From Nonomuraea sp. PA05 (lineage in GTDB: Bacteria > Actinomycetota > Actinomycetes > Streptosporangiales > Streptosporangiaceae), in NCBI RefSeq assembly GCF_008086045.1, contig NZ_VSEY01000008.1, forward strand, positions 124,001 through 188,000: a DNA stretch of 64,000 nucleotides, read 5' to 3'. This document shows, piece by piece, positions 56,322 to 64,000 of this stretch. The notes under the pieces are model-generated. The model searched no databases. It was not told where the DNA came from and saw only the letters and a program-made list of their open reading frames with translations. The stretch's first letter is position 1. The number at the start of each line of letters is the position of its first letter. The position numbers were made by a program, and so were the translations under genes.

Positions 56322-57250
56322 CTGGAGCCACCTCCGGTGAGGTCGAGGAAGACTTCGTCGAGGGTGGGGCGGCGCAGCGCCACGTCCTCGGCCTCGATCC
56401 CGGCCGCCGCCAGGGCGGCCAGGACTTCGGTGAGCGCCTGGACGCGCTCGCTGACCGGCGCGCTCACGTGCCGGGTGTCGCGATCGACCTCGGCGGGCCC
56501 CGACGCGACCCGGCCGATGATCTCGGCGGCCTGAGCCAGCAGCTCCGGGTCGTGGACGACCACGTCGAGCCGGTCGCCGCCGAGCTTGGACTTCAGCTCG
56601 TCCGGGGTGCCCTCGGCCACCACCCGGCCCGCGTCGATCACCGAGACACGGTCCGCGAGCTGGTCGGCCTCCTCCAGGTACTGCGTGGTCAGCAGCACCG
56701 TGGTGCCGCCGGACACCAGGTCGCGCACCGCGCGCCAGATCTCCGCGCGGCTGCGCGGGTCGAGGCCGGTCGTCGGCTCGTCGAGGAAGAGCACGGGCGG
56801 CGCCAGGATCAGGCCGGCCGCCAGGTCGAGGCGGCGGCGCATGCCTCCCGAGTACTCCTTGGCCGGCCCCTGGTGCTCCAGGCCGAACCGCTCCAGCAAC
56901 TCGCTCGCCCGCGACCGGGCCTCGGCCGCGCTCAGGTGGTAGAGGCGGCCGAACAGCTCCAGGTTCTGCCGGCCGGTCAGCAGCTCGTCCACCGCCGCGT
57001 GCTGGCCGACCAGGCCGATGGTGCGGCGCACCTGGCGGGGCTGGGTGGTCACGTCGAAGCCGGCCACCTCGGCGCGCCCGCCCGACGGCCGCAGCAGCGT
57101 GGTCAGGATGCGCACGGCCGTCGTCTTGCCCGCGCCGTTGGGGCCGAGCAGGCCGCAGACCGTGCCTCGGGGCACGTGCAGATCGATGCCGTCCAGCGCC
57201 GCCTTCTCGCCGTACGTCTTGCGCAGGGCCTGCGCGAGTACCGCTGTCAT
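56318..57250 (-). CDS. ABC ATP-binding protein, daunorubicin-resistance (DrrA) family
   Basis: 310 residues: Walker A GPNGAGKTTAVRIL, signature YSGGMRRRLDLA, Walker B LFLDEPTTGLDPRSRAEIW, and the DrrA-type C-terminal extension ending RRPTLDEVFLDLTGG. ATG 57250 has AAGGA 7 nt upstream. A TetR gene is divergent across a gap with two identical operators, so expression is probably induced by the exported compound. Confidence 0.95.
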   Translation of the reverse strand: MTAVLAQALRKTYGEKAALDGIDLHVPRGTVCGLLGPNGAGKTTAVRILTTLLRPSGGRAEVAGFDVTTQPRQVRRTIGLVGQHAAVDELLTGRQNLELFGRLYHLSAAEARSRASELLERFGLEHQGPAKEYSGGMRRRLDLAAGLILAPPVLFLDEPTTGLDPRSRAEIWRAVRDLVSGGTTVLLTTQYLEEADQLADRVSVIDAGRVVAEGTPDELKSKLGGDRLDVVVHDPELLAQAAEIIGRVASGPAEVDRDTRHVSAPVSERVQALTEVLAALAAAGIEAEDVALRRPTLDEVFLDLTGGGSR

Positions 57251-57269
57251 GGTGTCGTCCTTCCGAATC

Positions 57270-57325
57270 GTACGCTGTACCGTACATCATACGATCGACT
57301 GCGGCAACCGTACGATGTACCGTAC
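57270..57325. promoter_or_regulatory. Paired TetR operators and leaderless promoter
   Basis: GTACGCTGTACCGTAC (57270-57285) and GTACGATGTACCGTAC (57310-57325) differ at one base and lie 40 bp apart in the ABC/TetR divergent gap. The second overlaps TACCGT (57318-57323), which is 6 nt before GTG 57330; TCGACT at 57295-57300 is a fair -35 with 17-nt spacing. Confidence 0.75.
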
Positions 57326-57329
57326 GAAG

Positions 57330-58100
57330 GTGACAGTTGAGTACTCGGGAAAGGGCGACCCCGCCCGCAGCCTGGCGCTGCTCTGGCGCACCAGTGAGCG
57401 CGCCAGCCGCAAGGGCAAGCCGGAGCTGAGCGTGGACCGCATCGTGCGCGCCGCCATCGAGGTGGCCGACGCCGAAGGGCTGCAGGCGCTGTCCATGCGC
57501 CGCGTGGCCGAGCGGCTCGGCGTGGGGACGATGTCGCTCTACACGTACGTGCCCGGCAAGCCGGAGCTGTTCGACGTCATGCTCGACGCGGTCTACGGCG
57601 AGACCGCCAGACCGGACGACGTGCCGGGCGGCTGGCGGGGCAGGCTGGAGCAGATCGCCAGGGAGAACTGGGCGCTCTACCTGCGCCATCCCTGGCTGCT
57701 GCAGGTGGCGGCCAACCGGCCGGTGCTCGGGCCCAACGTCACCGCCAAGTACGACTACGAGCTGCGCGCGGTCGACGGCATCGGCCTGTCGGACCTGGAG
57801 ATGGACTCCGTGATCACGCTGATCACCGGCTTCGTGCACGGCACGGCCAGGGGAGCGGTGGAGGCCGCGCAGGCGGAGAGCGAGACGGGCCTCACCGACG
57901 AGCAGTGGTGGGCCGCGCACGCGCCCTTCCTCAGCCGGATCGCCGACGCTGCCCGCTACCCGACGGCCTCCCGGGTGGGGCAGGCCGCAGGCGAGGCGCT
58001 CAACGCGGCCTACAGCCCGGAGCACGCCTTCGAGTTCGGGCTGCGGCGGGTGCTCGACGGCGTCGAGGTGCTGGTCGACCAGCGCAACGCAGGTGAGTGA
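57330..58100 (+). CDS. TetR-family regulator with C-terminal TetR_C domain
   Basis: 256 residues. After a variable ~30-residue lead comes ELSVDRIVRAAIEVADAEGLQALSMRRVAERLGVGTMSLYTYVPGKPELFDVML, the TetR helix-turn-helix with the YTYVPGK variant typical of the TetR/AcrR drug-pump group, then a ligand domain with RHPWLLQVAANRPVLGPN. GTG 57330 is chosen because a -10 lies 6 nt upstream; ATG 57315 lies inside the operator. It probably represses the divergent DrrAB-like exporter. Confidence 0.9.
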   Translation: MTVEYSGKGDPARSLALLWRTSERASRKGKPELSVDRIVRAAIEVADAEGLQALSMRRVAERLGVGTMSLYTYVPGKPELFDVMLDAVYGETARPDDVPGGWRGRLEQIARENWALYLRHPWLLQVAANRPVLGPNVTAKYDYELRAVDGIGLSDLEMDSVITLITGFVHGTARGAVEAAQAESETGLTDEQWWAAHAPFLSRIADAARYPTASRVGQAAGEALNAAYSPEHAFEFGLRRVLDGVEVLVDQRNAGE

Positions 58101-58103
58101 ACC

Positions 58104-59729
58104 CTACTTGTGCCGGTAGAACTCCACCGGTTCGGGCGGCAGTGGGGTGTTGCCGAGGATGAGGTCGGCCGACTTCTCGGCGAGCATCATGACCGGCGCG
58201 TAGATGTTGCCGTTCGTCACGTACGGCATCGCCGAGGCGTCCACCACCCGCAGCCCGTCGAGCCCGTGCACCCGCATCGTGCCGGGGTCGGTCACCGACA
58301 TCTCGTCGGTGCCCATCCGGCTGGTGCACGACGGGTGGAGCGCGGTCTCGCCGTCCTTGGCGACCCAGGCGAGGATCTCCTCGTCCGTCCGCACCGACGG
58401 GCCGGGCGAGATCTCGCCCCCGTCCAGGTCGGCCCACGCGGGTTGCGACAGGATCGCCCTGGCGTGCCTGATCGCCTCCACCCACTCGCGCCGGTCCTGC
58501 TCGGTGGACAGGTAGTTGAAGCGCAGCGCGGGCTTGCGGCGCGGGTCGGCGGAGACGACGCGCACCGAGCCGCGGGCGTCGGAGTACATCGGCCCGATGT
58601 GCACCTGGTAGCCGTGGCCGCCCGCCGGGGCGGAGCCGTCGTAGCGGACGGCGATCGGCAGGAAGTGGAACATCAGGTTGGGGTAGGCCACGTCGTCGTT
58701 GGACCGGATGAAGCCCCCGGCCTCGAAGTGGTTGGTCGCTCCCGGGCCGCGGCGCAGGAAGAGCCAGTCGGCGCCGATGAAGGGGCGGCGCCACAGCGCC
58801 AGGGAGGGCTGCTGGGAGACGGGCCGCGTGCACGCGTGCTGCACGTACACCTCCAGGTGGTCCTGGAGGTTCTCGCCGACGCCCGGCAGGTCGTGCACGA
58901 CGTCGATGCCCAGCGGCTCCAGCAGCGCGCGCGGCCCGACGCCGGAGAGCTGCAGGAGTTGCGGGGTGTTGATCGCGCCGCCGCAGAGGATGACCTCGGC
59001 GGCGTCGACGCGCCGGCCGTCGCAGATGACGCCGACCGCGCGGGCGCCGTCGAAGAGCACCTTCTCCACGAAGGCGCGCGTCCTGACCTTGAGGTTGGGA
59101 CGGTGGCGCACTGGGTGAAGGTAGGCGCGGGCGGCGCTGAGGCGGCGGCCGCGGTGGACGTTGCGGTCGAAGGCGGCGAAGCCCTCCTGGCGGTAGCCGT
59201 TGACGTCGTCGGTCAGCGGATGGCCGGCCTGCCGCACCGCCTCGAAGAACGCCTCGAACAGCGGCCCGCGCGCGGGGCCGCGCTCCAGCTTGAGCGGCCC
59301 GTCGCCGCCGCGGAAGGCGGTGCCGGGGTCGGCGAGGCAGTTCTCCATGCGCTTGAAGTACGGCAGGCAGTGCGCGTAGTCCCAGTGCTTCATGCCGGGA
59401 TCGGCGGCCCAGCGCTCGTAGTCGAGGGGGTTGCCGCGCTGGAAGATCATGCCGTTGATGCTGCTTGAGCCGCCGAGGACCTTGCCGCGGGCGTGGTAGA
59501 CGCGCCGGCCGTTCATGTGCGGCTCGGGCTCCGACTCATACTTCCAGTCGTAGAACCGGCTGCCGATGGGGAACATCAGCGCCGCCGGCATGTGGATGAA
59601 GACGTCCCACAGGTAGTCGGGCCGCCCCGCCTCCAGCACCAGCACCGACGTCGCGGGGTCGGCGCTCAGCCGGTTGGCCAGGGCGCAGCCGGCCGAGCCG
59701 CCGCCCACGATGACGTAGTCGAACCTCAA
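58104..59729 (-). CDS. betA: GMC oxidoreductase, choline dehydrogenase-like
   Basis: 541 residues. The FAD dinucleotide motif [17 protein letters not shown] is near the start, then [17 protein letters not shown] (GMC signature 1), [17 protein letters not shown] (signature 2) and the active-site His region [31 protein letters not shown]. Co-operonic glycine-betaine uptake genes favour choline to betaine aldehyde oxidation. TTG 59729 overlaps the upstream stop (TTGA), so it is coupled to the transporter genes. No betaine-aldehyde dehydrogenase is seen here. Confidence 0.9.
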   Translation of the reverse strand: MRFDYVIVGGGSAGCALANRLSADPATSVLVLEAGRPDYLWDVFIHMPAALMFPIGSRFYDWKYESEPEPHMNGRRVYHARGKVLGGSSSINGMIFQRGNPLDYERWAADPGMKHWDYAHCLPYFKRMENCLADPGTAFRGGDGPLKLERGPARGPLFEAFFEAVRQAGHPLTDDVNGYRQEGFAAFDRNVHRGRRLSAARAYLHPVRHRPNLKVRTRAFVEKVLFDGARAVGVICDGRRVDAAEVILCGGAINTPQLLQLSGVGPRALLEPLGIDVVHDLPGVGENLQDHLEVYVQHACTRPVSQQPSLALWRRPFIGADWLFLRRGPGATNHFEAGGFIRSNDDVAYPNLMFHFLPIAVRYDGSAPAGGHGYQVHIGPMYSDARGSVRVVSADPRRKPALRFNYLSTEQDRREWVEAIRHARAILSQPAWADLDGGEISPGPSVRTDEEILAWVAKDGETALHPSCTSRMGTDEMSVTDPGTMRVHGLDGLRVVDASAMPYVTNGNIYAPVMMLAEKSADLILGNTPLPPEPVEFYRHK

Positions 59730-60691
59730 CGGGGGATCCAGTCCTTCCACACGATCTTGTTCTCCTCGACCCACCGGCGCGCGGCGTCCTCGGCGCTCAT
59801 CTTCTCGTTGATCATGTCGCTGGCCACGGCGTTCTGGTCGTCGTTGGTCCAGTTGAAGTTGCGCACCAGCTCGTACGCCTGCCCGCCCCGCTCCGCGAAC
59901 CGCCGGCTGACGATCTTGTCCAGCAGGTACGGCGGATAGTCGCAGGCCACCGCGGCCGGGTCGTCGTCGCAGCCCACGGCGTAGGCGGGCAGCGCGACCT
60001 TGACGAGCTTGACCTTGGTGAACAGCCATTGCGGCTCGTAGAAATACATGAGCAGTGGTGTCCGATTCTTCGTCGCCGCCTGGGCCGCCTTGATCAGCGC
60101 GGCCTCGCTGCCCGAGTAGACGACCTGGTAATTGAGCTTGAGGTTCTTGACGATCGCCTCGTCATTTGTAACGAATGTCGGGTCTCCGTCAAGCACCTGT
60201 CCGGCATTTCCGGTTTTTTCGGTCCGGAAGAGTGAGGCGTACTTATTGAGGTTTCGGTAGTCCGTAATGTCGGGGTACTTTTTGGCCATCCACTCGGGGA
60301 CGTACCAACCGATCACTCCCTTGTTGCCGGTGAGACCGGCCGACAACGCCACCTTCTTCTCTTCGATGTACTCCTTCTTCCAGTCGTTGTGACCCCAGCT
60401 TTCGACGATCACATCGACCTTGCCGGTCTCGAAATCGCGCCACGACTGATCCTCTTTCACGGCGCGCTTGTTGACCTTGTAACCCAGCTCGTGCTCCAGC
60501 AGGTACGCCAGCACGGCGGCCTGAGCCTCGTACCCCACCCAGGCGTGGATGTCGATGTTGACCGTCCCCTTGGCCTGCGCCGAGGACTCCGGCTCGCCGC
60601 TGGAGCAGGCCGCCAGGAGCAGGGTCAGCACGAGCATCCCCGAGAGCGTGCGCGGCCCCGCCGGGCGGGGCCGCGTCGGCGACGGGATCAC
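59726..60691 (-). CDS. Glycine-betaine/proline-type ABC substrate-binding lipoprotein (second copy)
   Basis: 321 residues. A lipoprotein signal ends [13 protein letters not shown]. The OpuAC-type fold has [63 protein letters not shown] and the aromatic ligand residues expected for quaternary ammonium. GTG 60691 overlaps the first copy's stop by 4 nt. It is roughly half identical by eye to the upstream copy. Bases ~60030-60480 use more A/T third positions than the neighbours. Confidence 0.92.
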   Translation of the reverse strand: MIPSPTRPRPAGPRTLSGMLVLTLLLAACSSGEPESSAQAKGTVNIDIHAWVGYEAQAAVLAYLLEHELGYKVNKRAVKEDQSWRDFETGKVDVIVESWGHNDWKKEYIEEKKVALSAGLTGNKGVIGWYVPEWMAKKYPDITDYRNLNKYASLFRTEKTGNAGQVLDGDPTFVTNDEAIVKNLKLNYQVVYSGSEAALIKAAQAATKNRTPLLMYFYEPQWLFTKVKLVKVALPAYAVGCDDDPAAVACDYPPYLLDKIVSRRFAERGGQAYELVRNFNWTNDDQNAVASDMINEKMSAEDAARRWVEENKIVWKDWIPR

Positions 60692-61668
60692 TTGGGTATC
60701 CACGCCTGCCACTTGGCCGTGTTGGCCTCCACCCACTTCTTGGCGGCCTCCTCGCCGGTCATGCCGTTGTTGGTCATGTCGTCGGCGACGGCGTTCTGGT
60801 CCTCGTTGGTCCAGCTGAAGTTCTTGACCAGCTCGTACGCCTTCCCGCCGGTCTGCGCGAACTTCGTGCTCACGATCTTGTCGAGGTCCATCTCCGGATA
60901 GTCGCAGGCCACCTTCTTGGGGTCGGCGTCGCAGCCCTCGGTGTAGGCGGGCAGGTTGACCCGGACCAGGTCGGTCTTGCTGAACAGCCAGTGCGGGTCC
61001 CAGAAGTAGAACAGCAGCGCCTTCTTCTGCGTCTGCGCCTGCTGGGCGCCCTTGATCAGGGCCGCCTCGCTGCCGCCGACGACCACCTTGTAGTTCAGCT
61101 TGAGGTTCTTGATCAGGGCTTCCTCGTTGCTGACGTACGACGGGTCACCGAACAGCAACTGGCCCTTGTCGCCCGACTCGGAGGTCTTGAACAGGCTCGC
61201 GTACTTGTTGAGGTTCTTGTAGTCGGTGATGCCGGGGTGCTCGTCGGCCATCCACTTGGGGATGTACCAGCCGATGACGCCCTTGTTGCCGGTGGAGCCC
61301 GCCACCTGGGCGACCTTCTTCTCGTCGATGAACTGCTTCTTCAGGTCGGGGTGACCCCAGTTCTCGATGATGACGTCCACGTCGCCGGTCTCGAAGCCCT
61401 CCCAGGCGAGCTGCTCCTTGATCTCGGGCAGCTCGACGGTGTAGCCGAGCTCGTTCTTCAGCAGGTACGCCACGACGTTCGCGCTGGCCTCGTACCCCAC
61501 CCAGGGGTTGATCGCGATCTTCACGGTGCCGCCGGCCCCCGACGCGGAGGCGCTGGACCCGGGCGCGGGGGCGGAGGTGCCTGAGGTGCTGGTGTCGACC
61601 GTGGCCCCGCCGCAGCCCGCGGCGGCGAGTCCCAGCACGACGAGGCCTGCGAGCAGGCGAATCTTCAT
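60688..61668 (-). CDS. Glycine-betaine/proline-type ABC substrate-binding lipoprotein
   Basis: 326 residues. The signal ends LGLAAAGC (lipid Cys about 19), followed by a Ser/Thr/Ala-rich linker. The OpuAC-type binding domain has INPWVGYEASANVVAYLL, IENWGHPDLKKQFIDEKKVAQ and GWYIPKWMADEHPG. It should deliver glycine betaine or a related osmolyte to the permease. ATG 61668 overlaps the permease stop (ATGA). First of two tandem binding proteins. Confidence 0.95.
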   Translation of the reverse strand: MKIRLLAGLVVLGLAAAGCGGATVDTSTSGTSAPAPGSSASASGAGGTVKIAINPWVGYEASANVVAYLLKNELGYTVELPEIKEQLAWEGFETGDVDVIIENWGHPDLKKQFIDEKKVAQVAGSTGNKGVIGWYIPKWMADEHPGITDYKNLNKYASLFKTSESGDKGQLLFGDPSYVSNEEALIKNLKLNYKVVVGGSEAALIKGAQQAQTQKKALLFYFWDPHWLFSKTDLVRVNLPAYTEGCDADPKKVACDYPEMDLDKIVSTKFAQTGGKAYELVKNFSWTNEDQNAVADDMTNNGMTGEEAAKKWVEANTAKWQAWIPK

Positions 61669-63581
61669 GTGAGCTTCCTCTTTCGGGGGGAAGGACGCCT
61701 GTCGGCGCCCTGCGTGATGCGGTCGAGCATGACTCCGAGCAGGACGGTCGCGACGCCCGCGACGAAGCCCATGCCGAAGTCGGTGCGCTGGGAGAACCCC
61801 GTGACCACGTCGTAGCCGAGGGCACCCGCCCCGACCAGGCCGCCGACGACCACCATGGCCAGCGTCATCACGATGCCCTGGTTGGCCGCCAGCAGGATGG
61901 CCCGCCTGGCCATCGGGAGCTGCACCTTCCACAGAAGCTGGCCGGAGGTGGAGCCGGCCGAGAGCGCCGCCTCGACGACCGTGGCGGGCACGGCCTTGAT
62001 GCCGTCCTCCACCAGGCGCACCACCGGCGGCACCGCGTAGATGACGGAGGCGAAGATGGCGGTGAACCTGGTCGTCTCGAACAGCGCCAGCGCGGGCAGC
62101 AGGTAGACGAACGCGGGCATGGTCTGCGCGGCGTCGAGCACCGGCCGCTGGAACGCCGAGTACCGCGGCGAGCGGGCCGCGGCCACGCCGAGCAGCAGCC
62201 CGATGACGAGCGTGACCAGCACCGCGACGGCGACCGTGGTCATCGTCTGCATGGTGTGCTCCCACACGCCGAGCAGCGCGATCGCCAGCAGGCAGCCCAG
62301 CGCGGTGAGCGCGGCGCGCATGCCGCTGACCCGCCAGGCCACCACCAGCACGGCCAGCGCGACCAGCCACCACGGCGCCGAGGTGAGCAGCGACTCCAGC
62401 GGGTTGAGCAGCAGGTGGGAGGTGGTGTCCTTGATCCACGCCGTGACCGTGAACCAGTTGTCCTCGGCCCACCGCACGACCTCGTTGACCTCGGCGACCA
62501 GGTTGATCGTCAGGCTCTCGGGCCAGAGCTTCGGCAGGACGGGGATGAGCGCCAGCCCGGTGACGGCCAGCAGGGCCGCTCCGGCGAGGTCGAGGCGGCG
62601 GACCCTGGCGTGCGGGTCGCGGCGCGCGACGGCCATCATCATCCGGTCGAGCACCACCGCCATGATGACGACGGCGATGCCGGCCGGCAGCATGATGCCG
62701 ACCTGCGCCCTGGACAGGCCGCGGATGATGTCGCCGCCCAGGCCCGGCGCCGAGATGAGGGCGGCGATGACGACCATGGACAGCGCCATCATGATCGTCT
62801 GGTTGATCGCCAGCGCCATCGTGGGCCTGGCCAGCGGCAGGTAGACCTTGAACAGCGTCTGCCGCCGCGTGGCGCCCAGCGAGGCGGACGCCTCGACCGC
62901 CGTGGGGGAGACCCCGGAGACGGCCAGGGCCGTGATGCGGATCGCGGGCGGGATTGAGTAGATCATCGTCGCGATGGCCCCGGCGGGCGCGCCGATGTGG
63001 AAGAACAGCGCGAGCGGCGCCAGGTAGGCGAACGTCGGCATGATCTGCATGACGTCCAGCACCGGCGTGATCGCCCGGCGGACCCTGGCGTTGAGCCCGG
63101 CCCAGACGCCGATCGGGATCCCGATCGCCAGCGACAGCAGCACCGCCACCGCGACCAGGGCCAGCGTGTCCACGCTGGACTCCCACAGGCCCAGCACGCC
63201 GAACGCGCTCACCCCGGCGACCGTCAGCAGCGCGATCCGCCAGCCGCCCGCGAGCCAGGCCAGCGCGCCCATGACGCCGGTGATGCCGGGCCAGCCGAGG
63301 CCGTACAGGACGGTCTCGAACAGGGCGTAGAGCGAGCCCACGAACAGGCGGATGTAGTTGAGGAAGTACAGGAAGAGCGGGTTGTCGTTGCGGTGGTCGT
63401 CGATCCACTCGCGCAGCTCCGTGACGGCCAGGAACTGTGGCGCCTCCTTGTCGTGCGGCAGCGTCCCCGTGCCGCGGAAGACCAGGTACGCCGCCACGAA
63501 CAGCAGCGCCACCCCGGCAGGCGCGGTCCATCTCGGCAACCCCGCCGGCCGGGAGGGCGTCGGGACGGCCGTGCTGCTCAT
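61665..63581 (-). CDS. Fused two-domain glycine-betaine ABC permease
   Basis: 638 residues made of two tandem ProW/OpuAB-like permease halves. Each has the inner-membrane ABC loop ([26 protein letters not shown] and [26 protein letters not shown]), helices before and after, and a [22 protein letters not shown] helix. The halves are similar but not identical, so a gene duplication and fusion gives both halves of the channel in one chain. Coupled by 4-nt overlaps to the ATPase and the binding protein. Confidence 0.93.
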   Translation of the reverse strand: MSSTAVPTPSRPAGLPRWTAPAGVALLFVAAYLVFRGTGTLPHDKEAPQFLAVTELREWIDDHRNDNPLFLYFLNYIRLFVGSLYALFETVLYGLGWPGITGVMGALAWLAGGWRIALLTVAGVSAFGVLGLWESSVDTLALVAVAVLLSLAIGIPIGVWAGLNARVRRAITPVLDVMQIMPTFAYLAPLALFFHIGAPAGAIATMIYSIPPAIRITALAVSGVSPTAVEASASLGATRRQTLFKVYLPLARPTMALAINQTIMMALSMVVIAALISAPGLGGDIIRGLSRAQVGIMLPAGIAVVIMAVVLDRMMMAVARRDPHARVRRLDLAGAALLAVTGLALIPVLPKLWPESLTINLVAEVNEVVRWAEDNWFTVTAWIKDTTSHLLLNPLESLLTSAPWWLVALAVLVVAWRVSGMRAALTALGCLLAIALLGVWEHTMQTMTTVAVAVLVTLVIGLLLGVAAARSPRYSAFQRPVLDAAQTMPAFVYLLPALALFETTRFTAIFASVIYAVPPVVRLVEDGIKAVPATVVEAALSAGSTSGQLLWKVQLPMARRAILLAANQGIVMTLAMVVVGGLVGAGALGYDVVTGFSQRTDFGMGFVAGVATVLLGVMLDRITQGADRRPSPRKRKLT

Positions 63582-64000
63582 GCCGCTTCCTGGCCCGACA
63601 GGAAGGCGAGCAGGTCCACCCGGTCCACCACGCCCACCAGCTTCTCGCCGTCCACCACCCTGATCGGGCGGGACGAGGAGGCGACGCCGATGGCGTCCTT
63701 GATGAGGGTGGCGGCGGGTAACGCGGGCCCGTCGAGCGGCTCGCCCTCCTCGGGCGCGCGGCTGATCCAGCGCAGGGTCAGCACGTGGCTCCTGGGCACG
63801 TCGCGGACGAAGTCGGCCACGTAGTCGTCGGCCGGCGCGCCCACCAGCTCCTCGGCCGTGCCGAGCTGCACGATCGAGCCGGCCCGCATGATCGCGATGC
63901 GTTCGCCCAGCTTGAGCGCCTCGGACAGGTCGTGCGTGATGAACACCATGGTCTTGCCGACTTCCCGGTGCAGCCGGATGACCTCGGTCTGCATGTCGCG
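63578..64000 (-). CDS. Glycine-betaine ABC ATPase with CBS domain, C-terminal part (truncated by window edge)
   Basis: The frame runs off the window at 64000, leaving about 140 residues. Visible are the H-loop [21 protein letters not shown], the linker to a CBS-type domain ([37 protein letters not shown]) and the end. This is OpuAA/ProV-like: the CBS region senses ionic strength and switches transport on under salt stress. Its TGA overlaps the permease ATG (ATGA). First visible gene of the betaine operon. Confidence 0.92.
   Translation of the reverse strand, partial: RDMQTEVIRLHREVGKTMVFITHDLSEALKLGERIAIMRAGSIVQLGTAEELVGAPADDYVADFVRDVPRSHVLTLRWISRAPEEGEPLDGPALPAATLIKDAIGVASSSRPIRVVDGEKLVGVVDRVDLLAFLSGQEAA

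Noticed and set aside
55524..58025. An 833-codon minus-strand frame over the ABC exporter
   Set aside because: The real permease starts at ATG 56321, overlapping the ATPase stop. The rest is an out-of-frame shadow of the ATPase and TetR genes.

Overview
The window is about 64 kb of very GC-rich actinobacterial chromosome. The third codon position is almost always G or C. Many genes start with GTG, stops and starts often overlap by 4 nt, and several genes appear to have leaderless promoters. A complete conservon (histidine kinase, roadblock, DUF742, GTPase), a DUF3618 protein, an IdeR-type iron box, amtB-glnB-glnD and rph-rdgB point to a filamentous actinomycete. My best guess is the order Streptosporangiales (a Nonomuraea-like genome), judged from general style and not from a marker gene. 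I see no integrase, transposase, phage block or CRISPR array; this looks like chromosome core with small accessory inserts.

Layout, left to right. 1-3 kb: end of an MBL-fold hydrolase, an MFS transporter, rph and rdgB. 3-6 kb: a membrane-anchored molybdenum oxidoreductase, then a toxin-deamidase/YrhB-type immunity pair. 6-11.4 kb: a MacB-like ABC exporter beside a NarL-type two-component system. 11.5-16.1 kb: small membrane proteins, tRNA-Leu(TAG), a Bcp peroxiredoxin, an alanine-racemase-like PLP protein, a DUF6286/AmaP-like pair, and a toxin-antitoxin locus whose toxin has an internal stop. 16.2-19.35 kb: sdaA-gcvH-gcvT behind a tandem glycine riboswitch. 19.36-24.4 kb: a gamma-glutamyl-amine catabolic operon (glutamine-synthetase-like, aldehyde dehydrogenase, SDR, PuuD-like) opposite a GntR regulator. 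24.4-26.2 kb: a membrane protein and an AbiEii-type nucleotidyltransferase with a small partner. 26.2-30.4 kb: a DUF4331-TPR-NicO operon. 30.5-32.3 kb: an ABC exporter behind stacked palindromes. 32.4-41.2 kb: histidine utilisation (hutU, RpiR-type regulator, M20 amidohydrolase, hutF, hutI), interrupted by a drug-type ABC exporter and an SDR. 41.3-45.5 kb: an RpoD-like sigma factor, a TetR/hydrolase pair, a MOSC protein, and a siderophore-binding lipoprotein under an iron box. 45.6-49.6 kb: amtB-glnB-glnD. 49.8-54.2 kb: the conservon. 54.2-58.1 kb: a deazaflavin-reductase/hemerythrin fusion, a MarR regulator, and a second drug-type ABC exporter with its TetR regulator. 58.1-64 kb: a glycine-betaine uptake operon ending in betA.

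Much of the window handles nitrogen: glycine cleavage and serine deamination, gamma-glutamylated amines, histidine degradation to glutamate, and ammonium sensing and uptake. The clearest regulatory logic I can read is two near-identical 18-bp palindromes in front of hutU and in front of the M20-hutF-hutI operon, with an RpiR-family gene between them. The main oddities are the amber codon in the RelE/ParE-like toxin, four convergent gene pairs whose stop codons share a palindromic CTAG, a set of TANNNT elements 6-7 nt before start codons, and the orphan deamidase/immunity pair. No wholly new multi-gene system is demonstrated. The best candidates for new biology are the AbiEii/unknown-partner pair, the DUF4331-TPR-NicO operon and the M20 enzyme in the HutG position.
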